Part shown: positions 7,477 to 15,243 of the stretch, piece after piece | Numbering within the stretch: the first letter of the stretch is position 1 | Layout of the letters: each line of letters starts with the position of its first letter | Origin: Flavobacteriaceae bacterium | GTDB lineage: Bacteria; Bacteroidota; Bacteroidia; Flavobacteriales; Flavobacteriaceae | DNA: 25,497 nucleotides | Assembly: GCA_018662905.1 (NCBI GenBank) | Contig: JABJFE010000025.1 | Span: 1 to 25,497, forward strand | Direction: 5' to 3' | Notes under the pieces: model-generated | Database searches by the model: none | Told to the model about the DNA's origin: nothing | Seen by the model: only the letters and a program-made list of their open reading frames with translations | Program-made: the position numbers and the translations under genes

Positions 7477-8771
7477 TTATTTAAAGCTTTTTTATAAGTT
7501 ATAAGACATCTTTCTCTGGCTTCTTTATGATCAACTATTGGACTTGCATATTGATTTGTTTCAAATTCAGGAACCCATTGTTTCACATAATTAAATTGCT
7601 TATCAAACTTTTTAAGTTGTTCGTGTGGATTAAATATTCTAAAATATGGAGCTGCGTCTACTCCACACCCAGCAACCCACTGCCAATTTCCAATATTACT
7701 GGCTGTTTCATAATCAAATAATTTTTCTCTAAAATATGCTTCACCCCATCTCCAATCAATAAGTAAATGTTTGCATAAAAAACTTCCTACAACCATTCTA
7801 ACTCTATTATGCATAAATCCTGTTTTATTCAATTCTCTCATTCCAGCATCAACTAATGGATATCCAGTCTGTCCGTTACACCATTTTTTAAAATTATTTT
7901 CATCGTTTAACCATTCTATTCTTTCATATTTTGATTTAAAACTTGTATTTATAGTTTTAGGGAAGTGATGTAGAATTTGTTGAAAAAATTCTCTCCAAAT
8001 CAATTCTTTTAAAAATGTGATATTATTTGAATCATTTGCTTTTGTTATTAATTTTCTAGTACTAATTGTTCCAAATCTAAGTTCCACACCAATTTTGGAA
8101 GTTCCGTTAGAACTTGGGAAATTTCTTTTTAATTCGTAATTATTAACTATTTCCTTGGAAATATTACTTTTTAAAAAATTTATTTTTGATTTTGTAAATC
8201 CAATTGATTCTGTGTTAAATGTATTTTTTTCATTTATTAAATTTTCAATTAAATTTTCAGACATGTATTTAGGAATGCCTTGTTCATACATTTTATTAAT
8301 CCATTTTTTTGAAAATGGAGTATAAACTTTATAGGGGGTACCGTCATCTTTCACAATTTCATTTTTCTCAAACAACACATGATCTTTGTAATCAAAAAAT
8401 TGTATTCCATTATTTTCAAGTAATTCTTTAATAATAAGATCTCTTTTATTTGAATAAGGGGTATAATCTCTATTTGTATAGACCTTTTTAATATCAAATT
8501 GATTTATAAGATTTAAAAACACTTGTTCTGGTTTGCCGTAAAAACATGAGATAGATTTATTTTTTTTTGATAAAACCTCATTCATTTTTAATACGGCATG
8601 ATTTATATATTCAATTCTATGATCATTTAAATTTAATTTATCTAAGATGTTTTTGTCATAAATAAAAATCGGTAATACTGAATTGTTTTCTTTTAATGAA
8701 TTGTACAGGCCTCTGTTGTCATCTAATCTAAGATCTCTTCTAAACCAAAAAATTGATATTTTTTTTTTCAA
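7473..8771 (-). CDS. phr: Deoxyribodipyrimidine (CPD) photolyase, class I
   Basis: A 432-residue flavoenzyme that splits UV-made cyclobutane pyrimidine dimers using blue light and reduced FAD. The N-terminal antenna Rossmann domain begins ISIFWFRRDLRLDDNRGLYN. The FAD domain carries WREFFQQILHHFP, WCNGQTGYPLVDAGMREL (297-314), FMHNRVRMVV and NWQWVAGCGVDAAPYFRIFN (362-381). By comparison with E. coli PhrB as I remember it, the electron-transfer tryptophans W306-W359-W382 correspond to W287-W340-W363, and the FAD-proximal Asn378 to Asn359, so all catalytic parts look intact. The start is TTG directly after the TAA of the SDR gene, and the end overlaps the next gene by 4 bases. Confidence 0.95.
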   Translation of the reverse strand: MKKKISIFWFRRDLRLDDNRGLYNSLKENNSVLPIFIYDKNILDKLNLNDHRIEYINHAVLKMNEVLSKKNKSISCFYGKPEQVFLNLINQFDIKKVYTNRDYTPYSNKRDLIIKELLENNGIQFFDYKDHVLFEKNEIVKDDGTPYKVYTPFSKKWINKMYEQGIPKYMSENLIENLINEKNTFNTESIGFTKSKINFLKSNISKEIVNNYELKRNFPSSNGTSKIGVELRFGTISTRKLITKANDSNNITFLKELIWREFFQQILHHFPKTINTSFKSKYERIEWLNDENNFKKWCNGQTGYPLVDAGMRELNKTGFMHNRVRMVVGSFLCKHLLIDWRWGEAYFREKLFDYETASNIGNWQWVAGCGVDAAPYFRIFNPHEQLKKFDKQFNYVKQWVPEFETNQYASPIVDHKEARERCLITYKKALNN

Positions 8772-9470
8772 TTATGAAAGATTAATTGATGACATTCCTC
8801 CGTCAACTCCAAATGTTTGTCCTGTAATCCACGAGCTGTTATCGCTTAACAAGTGTACAACTGAGTTAGCAATATCATTGGCATTTCCGTGTCTTTTAAG
8901 AGGATGTTTATCTCCTACCTTTTCTTTTTTTAAATCATTGTTTAAAAATCTTTGAGCCATTGGGGTATCTGTAAGGGATGGAGCTATAACATTAACTCTT
9001 AGTAATGGCGCATATTCTGCTGCTAGGGATCTAGCAAAACCTTCAATTGCTCCCTTTGAGGCTGAAACACTTGTATGAAACGGCATACCTACTTTAACTG
9101 CAACAGTACTAAATAAAACAACACTTGCATTTCCAGATTTTTTTAAATTATTTATCACCTTTTGAAGGGATTTAACCATTGATAAGAAGTTTATATTTAA
9201 GTCTTCTTCAAACGTGCTTAATTTTAAACTTCTAAACGGTCTTAGGTTAATACTTCCAGGACAATACACAAAGCCATGCAATTCTTCAGGTATTGTTTCA
9301 GTGTTTAATTCTTCATTTAATACATCATATTTAATGTAATTAACATTTAGATCTTTAAAATTATCATTTGACCTACTAGCTACATAAACATTATGTTGAT
9401 TGTGTATTTGTTTTATGGTTTCGTGTCCAATTCCTGATGATCCACCAATAAATAGAATATTTTTTTTCAT
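8772..9470 (-). CDS. SDR-family protein without the catalytic tyrosine
   Basis: A 232-residue short-chain dehydrogenase/reductase fold protein. The nucleotide-binding motif GGSSGIG (9-15) follows the first strand, the CPGSINLRPF block resembles the NNAG region, and DGGMSS marks the C-terminus. The active-site segment reads HTSVSASKGAIEG: Lys139 of the YxxxK motif is present, but Val135 (codon GTT) replaces Tyr. Ser121 is a plausible catalytic serine. Normal SDR redox chemistry is therefore doubtful. The frame extends to a TTG at 9488 that would overlap the SRPBCC gene; the ATG at 9470 places the glycine motif correctly and leaves a 4-base gap. Its fixed position inside the photolyase operon suggests a linked but unknown role. 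Confidence 0.88.
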   Translation of the reverse strand: MKKNILFIGGSSGIGHETIKQIHNQHNVYVASRSNDNFKDLNVNYIKYDVLNEELNTETIPEELHGFVYCPGSINLRPFRSLKLSTFEEDLNINFLSMVKSLQKVINNLKKSGNASVVLFSTVAVKVGMPFHTSVSASKGAIEGFARSLAAEYAPLLRVNVIAPSLTDTPMAQRFLNNDLKKEKVGDKHPLKRHGNANDIANSVVHLLSDNSSWITGQTFGVDGGMSSINLS

Positions 9471-9474
9471 GATA

Positions 9475-9936
9475 TTATAATTTTCCAAAAAGTTGAGTTA
9501 GTTTTTTTTCTCTGAATTTAAAAATTTGTTTAAGTTTATTTTTGACAAACAAAGGATGAGCAATTTGACCTAAAATTCCAAAAGGTATTTTGTAATCAAC
9601 AATGTCTTCCATTTCAATTCCTCCATCAATTTCTTTAATAAAATGCTTGTGGTGCCACAAAGAATATGGTCCAAACCTTTGTTCATCAACAAAATATTCA
9701 TTTTTTTTTACATGTGTAATTTCGGTAACCCATTTTAATGTGATTCCAAGGATTGGTGTAACTTTGTATTGAATAATTTGCCCCGCAAATATCGATCTAT
9801 CAGCTCCACTTAAAATTTTAAAATTCATGTATTTTGGAGTTATTTCGGCAAGATTGTTTGGATTACTTAAAAACTCCCATGCTTTTTGAGCTGAAATTGG
9901 CAATTTTTGTTTTGTTTTAATTTGATATATCTTCAA
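9475..9936 (-). CDS. SRPBCC-fold protein (polyketide cyclase/dehydrase-like)
   Basis: A 153-residue protein of the START/SRPBCC superfamily with no signal peptide. Landmarks are KLPISAQKAWEFLSNPNNLA near the N-terminus, PKYMNFKIL, QIIQYKVTPILGITLKWVTE, then DEQRFGPYSLWHHKHFIKE and IVDYKIPFGILGQIAHPLFV. The motif spacing matches proteins that sit next to photolyase genes in many bacteria, sometimes annotated as cell-division-inhibitor-like, although no activity is proven. The fold suggests a hydrophobic ligand. It is the first gene of the minus-strand photolyase operon. The start is TTG (9936), the only reasonable one before the conserved block. The 48-base divergent gap to the DUF2911 gene holds no clear promoter pair. 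Confidence 0.85.
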   Translation of the reverse strand: MKIYQIKTKQKLPISAQKAWEFLSNPNNLAEITPKYMNFKILSGADRSIFAGQIIQYKVTPILGITLKWVTEITHVKKNEYFVDEQRFGPYSLWHHKHFIKEIDGGIEMEDIVDYKIPFGILGQIAHPLFVKNKLKQIFKFREKKLTQLFGKL

Positions 9937-9984
9937 TTTTTATAATTTATTATTAATAAACAAAGATCATTCCAAATTAAGATT

Positions 9985-10836
9985 ATGAACAAAAAATTAT
10001 TAATTACTATTTTAACAATATTTTTATCATCTTTTATATTTTCACAAATTGAAACTCCTCAACCAAGTCCTTTGTCAAAGTTTTCTCAAAAAGTTGGCCT
10101 AGATAACGTTAATATAGAGTATTCAAGACCTTCTGCAAGACAAAGAATTGTTTTTGGCACACTTATACCATTTGGTGAAAAATGGAGAACAGGAGCTAAT
10201 GAAAATACTAAAATTACTTTTGAGGATAATGTTAAGATTCAGAATAAACTTATTAAAAAAGGAACTTATTCTATATATACAATTCCAAATTTAAATTCTT
10301 GGAATTTAATATTTTATAAAAAATATGATAATTGGGGTCTTCCAAGAGATTGGGATGATGATTTAGTTGAAATTGAGGTATCAGCTAATACTATCTCACT
10401 GCCTTTCTACATTGAAACATTCACAATTTCTTTAAATAATTTAAATAACAATGGTTGTACTTTAGATATATTTTGGGAAAATACTTTAGTTTCATTTAAT
10501 ATAAATTCTTTAACTCAGGATAAGGTAGTTAAGTCAATTAATAATACTTTAAATGACAATCCTAGTTCACAAGATTACTACAAAGCCGCAGTTTTTTATT
10601 TAGAAGAAGATTTAGATATTAAAAAAGCAAAATTATGGATTGATAAATGTTCTGATTTAAGACAAGATTTACCTTATTGGATGTTGAATCAGAAGGCTCT
10701 TATTTACCATGCTTTTGGATCAGTTGATAAATCAATTGAAATTGCAAAAAAAGGTCTTAAACTTGCAAATGAAACAAACATCAAAGATTCGATTAATACA
10801 TTAAAAGAAACTTTAAGTTATGTATCAAATAATTAA
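9985..10836 (+). CDS. DUF2911 domain protein, exported
   Basis: A 283-residue exported protein. Residues 1-20 are a signal peptide (basic MNKK, hydrophobic LLITILTIFLSSFIF, probable cut after Ser20 before Gln21), so a periplasmic location is likely. Residues about 25-165 form the DUF2911 domain with PLSKFSQKVGLDNVNIEYSR, PFGEKWRTGANENTKI and KGTYSIYTIPN. The C-terminal 100 residues look helical and TPR-like (AAVFYLEEDLDIKKAKLWID, then GSVDKSIEIAKKGLKLA). No function is known for DUF2911. It is a single-gene unit converging on the symporter gene with only 4 bases between the stops. Confidence 0.9.
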   Translation: MNKKLLITILTIFLSSFIFSQIETPQPSPLSKFSQKVGLDNVNIEYSRPSARQRIVFGTLIPFGEKWRTGANENTKITFEDNVKIQNKLIKKGTYSIYTIPNLNSWNLIFYKKYDNWGLPRDWDDDLVEIEVSANTISLPFYIETFTISLNNLNNNGCTLDIFWENTLVSFNINSLTQDKVVKSINNTLNDNPSSQDYYKAAVFYLEEDLDIKKAKLWIDKCSDLRQDLPYWMLNQKALIYHAFGSVDKSIEIAKKGLKLANETNIKDSINTLKETLSYVSNN

Positions 10837-10840
10837 ATCA

Positions 10841-12505
10841 CTAATCTCTTTTTAACAAATTTGAAATAAATATTGTTAAAAATGCACCTATAAAATTTAA
10901 CCATAAATAACCGATTTCCATGAACCCGTAGATCATAAATATTGATATTTGAGATATACATGCAGCATAAAAAACTTGGTTTCCTTTTATCTTTTTAAAG
11001 AAAAAAGCTACTATAAAAATACCTAAGATAGTTCCGTAAAAAATTGATCCAATTAAATTTACTAGTTGAATTAAATTTTCAAATAAGGAACCGAAACTAG
11101 CGAAAATTATTGCAATTAAACCCCACATAACCGTAAACCATTTTGAGGCTCTTAAATAATGTTTTTCAGATTTTTTTTCAATATGATTTCTTTTATATAT
11201 ATCAATAACGGTTGTTGTTGAAAGTGCATTAAGTTCTGATGCAGTTGATGACATTGCTGCACTTAAAATTACAGCAAGTAATAAGCCAATAATTCCTTTT
11301 GGTAAATAATTTAGTATAAAGAATATAAAAACATAATCTAAATCATTGGATTCTATTGATTGCGGAGCAATTTTTTTTGTAATATCTTTTACATTTTCTC
11401 TAATTTCCTTTTCGTTTTTATGCAATTGTTTGATTTCTTTTTCTAGATTTTTTGTAACTCCAAAATCAATATTATCAATATATTTTTGTTGTAAACTTCT
11501 TTTTTCTTTTCTAAGAGATATGAATTTTTCTTTTTCAATTAAATACTCTGGGTTTTGAGATTGCTCTAAATAATTTTCTACTTGTGGATTGAAGTTTATA
11601 GGCGTATTGTTAAACTCAAAGAATACAAATACCATTACTCCAATAAATAATATGAAGAATTGCATAGGAATCTTTAATACTGCATTAAACATTAGACCAA
11701 GCTGACTTTCTTTTACAGATTTTCCTGTTAAATATCTTTGAACTTGACTCTGATCCGTTCCAAAGTATGAGAGTGCTAAAAAAAAGCCTCCTGTTATTCC
11801 ACTCCAAAAAGTATATCTTTTATCAATATCCAATGAAAAATCTATAATTTCCATTTTACCTCCAATGCCTGCCATTTTAATAGCTTCTGTAAAATTTAAA
11901 TTTTCTGGAAAGGAATTTAATATAATCGCAAAGGCTATTATCATTCCACTCATTATTACAAACATTTGTTGTTTTTGAGTTATGCTAACTGCTTTTGTGC
12001 CTCCACTTACAGTATAAAAAATCACTAACAGACCAATAGTTAAGTTTAGTAATTTCAAATCCCATCCTAAAATTGTAGAAAGAATAATAGCAGGTGCAAA
12101 GATTGTTATTCCAGCTGCTAATCCTCTTTGAATTAAAAATAAAATCGCAGCCAGAGTTCTAGTTTTTCTATCAAATCTTTTTTCTAAATATTCATATGCT
12201 GTGTATACTTTTAACTTGTGGTATATTGGAATAAAAACCATGCAAATAACTATTATTGCCAATGGAAGTCCAAAGTAAAACTGAACAAATCCCATTCCAT
12301 CATTATAGGCTTGACCGGGCGTAGATAAAAATGTAATTGCACTTGCTTGAGTGGCCATTACTGACAAACCTATAGTAAGCCAATTTGCTGATCCACCTCC
12401 CTTTAAATGATCATTAATTGTGTTGAATTTTCTGGTTTTATAAACACCATATATTACAATGAAAGAAATTGTAGTTAAAAGTATTGACCAGTCAATTAAA
12501 GACAT
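10841..12505 (-). CDS. Sodium:solute symporter (SSS/SLC5 family)
   Basis: A 554-residue inner-membrane transporter with about 13 predicted helices. TM1 region LSVMATQASAITFLSTPGQA (47-66) and the later LSAAMSSTASELNALSTTTV (414-433) hold the small and hydroxylated residues that form the sodium site in the SSS fold. FWSGITGGFFLALSYFGTDQ followed by SQVQRYLTGKS is the usual central signature. The substrate cannot be told. Between two helices, residues about 300-388, lies a long charged insert rich in Lys and Glu that looks like a coiled coil. The ATG start is 1 base after the possible microprotein stop. It converges on the DUF2911 gene. Confidence 0.92.
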   Translation of the reverse strand: MSLIDWSILLTTISFIVIYGVYKTRKFNTINDHLKGGGSANWLTIGLSVMATQASAITFLSTPGQAYNDGMGFVQFYFGLPLAIIVICMVFIPIYHKLKVYTAYEYLEKRFDRKTRTLAAILFLIQRGLAAGITIFAPAIILSTILGWDLKLLNLTIGLLVIFYTVSGGTKAVSITQKQQMFVIMSGMIIAFAIILNSFPENLNFTEAIKMAGIGGKMEIIDFSLDIDKRYTFWSGITGGFFLALSYFGTDQSQVQRYLTGKSVKESQLGLMFNAVLKIPMQFFILFIGVMVFVFFEFNNTPINFNPQVENYLEQSQNPEYLIEKEKFISLRKEKRSLQQKYIDNIDFGVTKNLEKEIKQLHKNEKEIRENVKDITKKIAPQSIESNDLDYVFIFFILNYLPKGIIGLLLAVILSAAMSSTASELNALSTTTVIDIYKRNHIEKKSEKHYLRASKWFTVMWGLIAIIFASFGSLFENLIQLVNLIGSIFYGTILGIFIVAFFFKKIKGNQVFYAACISQISIFMIYGFMEIGYLWLNFIGAFLTIFISNLLKRD

Positions 12506-12506
12506 A

Positions 12507-12599
12507 TTAAATCGAATAATAATTAGTTAGAATAATAAAACAAATTATAAATAAAAAATTTATAAATAAAATTAACGTGTAAGCCTTTAGCCATTTCAT
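12507..12599 (-). CDS. Possible 30-residue single-TM microprotein
   Basis: A short reading frame too small for usual gene callers fills the 90-base gap between maf and the symporter gene. It starts with an ATG overlapping the maf stop as ATGA (12596-12599) and ends with TAA one base before the symporter ATG. The product begins MKWLKAYTLILFINF and ends ILTNYYSI: two lysines, then about 18 hydrophobic residues, then a polar tail, so one membrane helix with the N-terminus inside is expected. The tight fit on both sides suggests translational coupling. However, A+T-rich DNA reads as hydrophobic residues easily, I recognise no family, and conservation is untested. Confidence 0.4.
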   Translation of the reverse strand: MKWLKAYTLILFINFLFIICFIILTNYYSI

Positions 12600-13183
12600 A
12601 AATTCATAGAATTGATTGTGTTTACAAATAAATTTGTAGGAAAGCCTAATACATTGCTGTATGAACCTTTAATTTTTTTTATACCAATATGACCAATATA
12701 ATCTTGTATTCCATAGCTTCCTGCTCTATCTAATACATCAGATGTTTTTGTGTAGTATAATAGATCATTTTTGTCAATTTTGTCAAAAAAAACAAGTGTT
12801 TTTTCATTTACAATCACTTGAGATTTTATTGTTGAAATACAAATCGAAGTAATTACCTCGTGAGAAGAGTTTTCAAGTGATTTGATCATTTCAAATGCTT
12901 CATCTCTATTTTTAGGTTTACCAAGGGATCTATTTTTATGCCAAACTATTGTGTCTGAGGTTATAAGTAAATCATTTTTTTTTAGTTTTTCAACTAATAA
13001 GGACGATTTTTTTTTAGCTAAATAATCTGTTATTTCACTACATCTTAAATCGTTAGAAAATGATTCTTCTACATCTTGATTAACAATTTTAAATTTAACT
13101 CCTAGTTGATTAAGAAGTTCGTGTCTTCTTTTTGAACCTGAAGCTAATAAAACGTTATAGTTTTTTAATTTTTCAAAAAACAT
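12596..13183 (-). CDS. maf: Maf-like nucleoside triphosphate pyrophosphatase
   Basis: A 195-residue cytosolic enzyme that hydrolyses non-canonical or modified nucleotides (dTTP/UTP type in the YhdE group) to the monophosphate. LLASGSKRRHELL is the N-terminal family signature, ITSDTIVW contains the catalytic Asp, and LGKPKNRDEAFEMIKSLENS carries the GKPxxxxxA block. A later DRAGSYGIQDYIGHIGIKKI and the closing SYSNVLGFPTNL are also conserved. The frame reaches one codon further to a TTG, but the ATG at 13183 is more natural. It follows the KdsC-like gene by 3 bases. The order DUF2520-KdsC-Maf is common in flavobacteria. Confidence 0.93.
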   Translation of the reverse strand: MFFEKLKNYNVLLASGSKRRHELLNQLGVKFKIVNQDVEESFSNDLRCSEITDYLAKKKSSLLVEKLKKNDLLITSDTIVWHKNRSLGKPKNRDEAFEMIKSLENSSHEVITSICISTIKSQVIVNEKTLVFFDKIDKNDLLYYTKTSDVLDRAGSYGIQDYIGHIGIKKIKGSYSNVLGFPTNLFVNTINSMNL

Positions 13184-13186
13184 CAA

Positions 13187-13708
13187 TTAAATATTTTGAT
13201 GTTTTTTGCTAATGTTCCATTTTCCTTGGACTTTAAGAGTTTGTTCTATAATATCTCGCACGCATCCTTCTCCACCTTTTTTAATAGAAACATAATCAGA
13301 TATTTCTCTAACCTCAGGGGCAGCATCAAAAGGACAAGTTTTTAAATAAACTAATTCCATTGGATATGTATCGGGTAGATCATCACCCATATAAACAGTT
13401 TCTTCAAGATTAATATTGTTAATTTTAGAATAATTTAAAAGATCTTTTACTTTGTCACTTGAGTTTAGAAAAATATTTTTAACACCAAGTCTATTTAACC
13501 TAGCTTTTATTCCTTGATTATTAGCTCCTGTAATGATAGCAACATTGTAACCTAAGTCATTAGCTAATTTTACAGCTATCCCATCTTTAGTGTTAAATAA
13601 TCTAGATTCTTTTCCCTGGCTATCAACCATAATTTTCCCATCTGTAAATACACCATCGACATCAAAAACAAATGTTTTTATTTTGTTGAGTTTTTCTTTA
13701 TAGTTCAT
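13187..13708 (-). CDS. KdsC-like 3-deoxy-D-manno-octulosonate 8-phosphate phosphatase (HAD-IIIA)
   Basis: A 173-residue HAD-superfamily phosphatase of the KdsC type, which removes phosphate from Kdo-8-phosphate for the lipopolysaccharide core. HAD motif I is FVFDVDGVFTDGKI (13-26) with the nucleophile Asp15 and Asp17. Motif II is IITGAN with Thr60, then Lys86 in SSDKVKD, and motif III is YMGDDLPDTYPM with the two metal-binding Asp. The KKGGEGCVRDIIEQ tail is the C-terminal segment that reaches into a neighbouring subunit in KdsC tetramers. Length is typical. It overlaps the DUF2520 gene by 11 bases. Confidence 0.92.
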   Translation of the reverse strand: MNYKEKLNKIKTFVFDVDGVFTDGKIMVDSQGKESRLFNTKDGIAVKLANDLGYNVAIITGANNQGIKARLNRLGVKNIFLNSSDKVKDLLNYSKINNINLEETVYMGDDLPDTYPMELVYLKTCPFDAAPEVREISDYVSIKKGGEGCVRDIIEQTLKVQGKWNISKKHQNI

Positions 13709-14462
13709 TGTTTAGTTTTGTAATTTTTAAAGAAATTGTTTTGTAAATTTCTTCATGACCTGTTCCTTTTAATAAATTTAAGTGTTTTTTTATTGTTTTT
13801 AAATCATTTCTTAATGCAGGTCCAGTTTGAGCATCTTTTGAAGATAAATATTTTAATTTATTTGAAGTTTCTAGAGTTAATGGATTTAAAATATCTGTAT
13901 CAATTTCATTTGATTTTAAAATTTCATCTGCTACAATTCTCATGTAATTTGTAAAATTATTTGTAAAAACAGCAGAAACGTGAATGGCTAATCTTTGTTT
14001 ACTAGAGGCCTGTAACACGTTTCCAGAAATCATTAAACCTAGGTTTTTTATTTTATTTAAACTTTCTTTGGAGTTACCCTCGACTATAATTGGAATATCA
14101 TTAAAATTTACACTTTTATTAATACTAAAGGTTTGTAATGGATACAATACTCCGTATGAAATATTATTTGACAATACATTGATAGATGTTGAACCAGAAC
14201 AATGTAAGATTATACTGTTTTTGTCAATTTTTATATTTTTAGAAATATTTTCAATTTGATCATCATCAATACAGATTAAGTAAAAATCTGATTTTTCGAG
14301 TTTAGAAAGATTATTAGAATAATTTATTTTATCGTTAAAATATGAAGGAAGATTATTTTTCCTACCACAGATCTCCATCAAATTAATTCCTTCTTTCTCT
14401 AAAAAAATTTCACTTAGATGAAATGCTACATTTCCAGTTCCAACAATAGTTATATTTATCAC
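13698..14462 (-). CDS. Rossmann-like / DUF2520 domain protein
   Basis: A 254-residue protein with an N-terminal NAD(P)-binding fold (ITIVGTGNVAFHLSEIF) like that of pyrroline-5-carboxylate reductase or TyrA relatives, and a helical DUF2520 C-terminal domain (AIHVSAVFTNNFTNYM, then NPLTLETSNKL and DAQTGPALRND). The role is unknown; an oxidoreductase is plausible from the fold. The frame opens with a TTG at 14477, but the GTG at 14462 gives MINITIVGTGN, with the first strand at the very N-terminus as usual, so I use it. It heads the operon DUF2520-KdsC-Maf, divergent from ndk. Confidence 0.88.
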   Translation of the reverse strand: MINITIVGTGNVAFHLSEIFLEKEGINLMEICGRKNNLPSYFNDKINYSNNLSKLEKSDFYLICIDDDQIENISKNIKIDKNSIILHCSGSTSINVLSNNISYGVLYPLQTFSINKSVNFNDIPIIVEGNSKESLNKIKNLGLMISGNVLQASSKQRLAIHVSAVFTNNFTNYMRIVADEILKSNEIDTDILNPLTLETSNKLKYLSSKDAQTGPALRNDLKTIKKHLNLLKGTGHEEIYKTISLKITKLNNEL

Positions 14463-14511
14463 TTCATAAAAATACAAATTATGTTCGTTACAATTGAATT
14501 CATTTTTTTCT

Positions 14512-14519
14512 TAGGTTTG
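14512..14519 (+). promoter_or_regulatory. -7 promoter element of ndk
   Basis: TAGGTTTG matches the Bacteroidota TAnnTTTG -7 element and ends 16 bases before the ndk ATG, which would give a leader of about 10 bases. No clear TTTG lies 19-20 bases upstream (the nearest weak options are TTCG at 14484 and ATTG at 14493), so support is partial. Confidence 0.4.
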
Positions 14520-14535
14520 CAAAAAATTTTAAAAC

Positions 14536-14955
14536 ATGAGTAATAGAACTTTTACAATGATTAAACCTGATGCTGTTGAAAATGGTCATATTGGAGCAAT
14601 TTTAGAAAAAATCAATTCTGCTGGATTCAAAATCATAGCGATGAAGCTAACTAAGCTTACGAAAGAAAAAGCTGAAGAATTTTATGAAGTTCATAATGAA
14701 CGTCCTTTTTATGGAGAACTAGTTTCATTTATGAGCAGAGGCCCAATTGTAGCTGCAATCTTAGAAAAAAATAATGCTGTTGAAGAATTTAGAAAGTTAA
14801 TTGGATCTACAAATCCATCTGAAGCTGCTGAGGGAACTATTAGAAATTTATATGCAACTTCAATGGGTGAAAATGCAGTTCATGGATCTGATAGTAATGA
14901 AAATGCAGAAATTGAGGGTGCGTTTCATTTTTCGAAAGAAGAGATTTTATCTTAG
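14536..14955 (+). CDS. ndk: Nucleoside-diphosphate kinase
   Basis: A 139-residue cytosolic enzyme that moves the gamma phosphate of ATP onto nucleoside diphosphates through a phosphohistidine. The N-terminus RTFTMIKPDAVENGHIG holds the conserved Lys10. HNERPFYGELVSFMSRGP covers the mobile loop, TIRNLYA the nucleotide-binding arginine, and NAVHGSDS the catalytic His116. Length and motif order are normal. It is a single-gene unit with a plausible promoter just upstream. Its last 9 bases overlap the converging DUF721 gene. Confidence 0.97.
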   Translation: MSNRTFTMIKPDAVENGHIGAILEKINSAGFKIIAMKLTKLTKEKAEEFYEVHNERPFYGELVSFMSRGPIVAAILEKNNAVEEFRKLIGSTNPSEAAEGTIRNLYATSMGENAVHGSDSNENAEIEGAFHFSKEEILS

Positions 14956-15243
14956 AACTATTTTCTGAATAATTTTCTTCCCAAGCTCTTTATTTAATAG
15001 GTCTACTATTTTTTGTTTTCCAAAACTAAGCTCTTGTCTTAAAACAGATGAGTTTAAATTAACATAAAGAGTTTTGTTTTTTAATATAACTTCATTTGTA
15101 TAAGAATTAACATTAGATCCCATAACTTCTTTCCATAATTTTTGAACTTTTATATTATTAAGTCCAGAATTTAAATTTGAAGAGCTGTCAATTAATTTTC
15201 CTAATATATTTTTTATACTTTTTGACTCGAAATTTCTTTTCAT
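14947..15243 (-). CDS. DUF721 family protein (DciA-like)
   Basis: A 98-residue protein of the DUF721 family. Landmarks are IKNILGKLIDSSS, VQKLWKEVMGSNVNSYT and LYVNLNSSVLRQELSFGKQ followed by INKELGKK-like sequence. DUF721 includes DciA, the ancestral loader or operator of the replicative helicase DnaB, which has this KH-like fold; in Bacteroidota the short version is normally found after recF, as here. A role in replication is therefore a reasonable inference but not shown. It starts with ATG in an ATGA overlap with the recF stop and is the second gene of that operon. Confidence 0.85.
   Translation of the reverse strand: MKRNFESKSIKNILGKLIDSSSNLNSGLNNIKVQKLWKEVMGSNVNSYTNEVILKNKTLYVNLNSSVLRQELSFGKQKIVDLLNKELGKKIIQKIVLR

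Noticed and set aside
5998..8771. Two photolyase genes as a recent duplication
   Set aside because: They belong to different families: class I CPD photolyase versus the photolyase-related PF04244 family. They share little sequence, so they are not tandem copies.
8683..8955. Antisense open frame over the phr 5' end and SDR 3' end, and similar frames opposite recF, maf, DUF2520 and transketolase
   Set aside because: Each lies opposite a clearly conserved gene, has no recognisable family and arises from the scarcity of stops opposite A+T-rich coding DNA.
12545..12571. 12-base direct repeat TTATAAATAAAA, period 15
   Set aside because: It is low-complexity A+T sequence inside the putative microprotein frame, with only two copies and nothing tying it to regulation.
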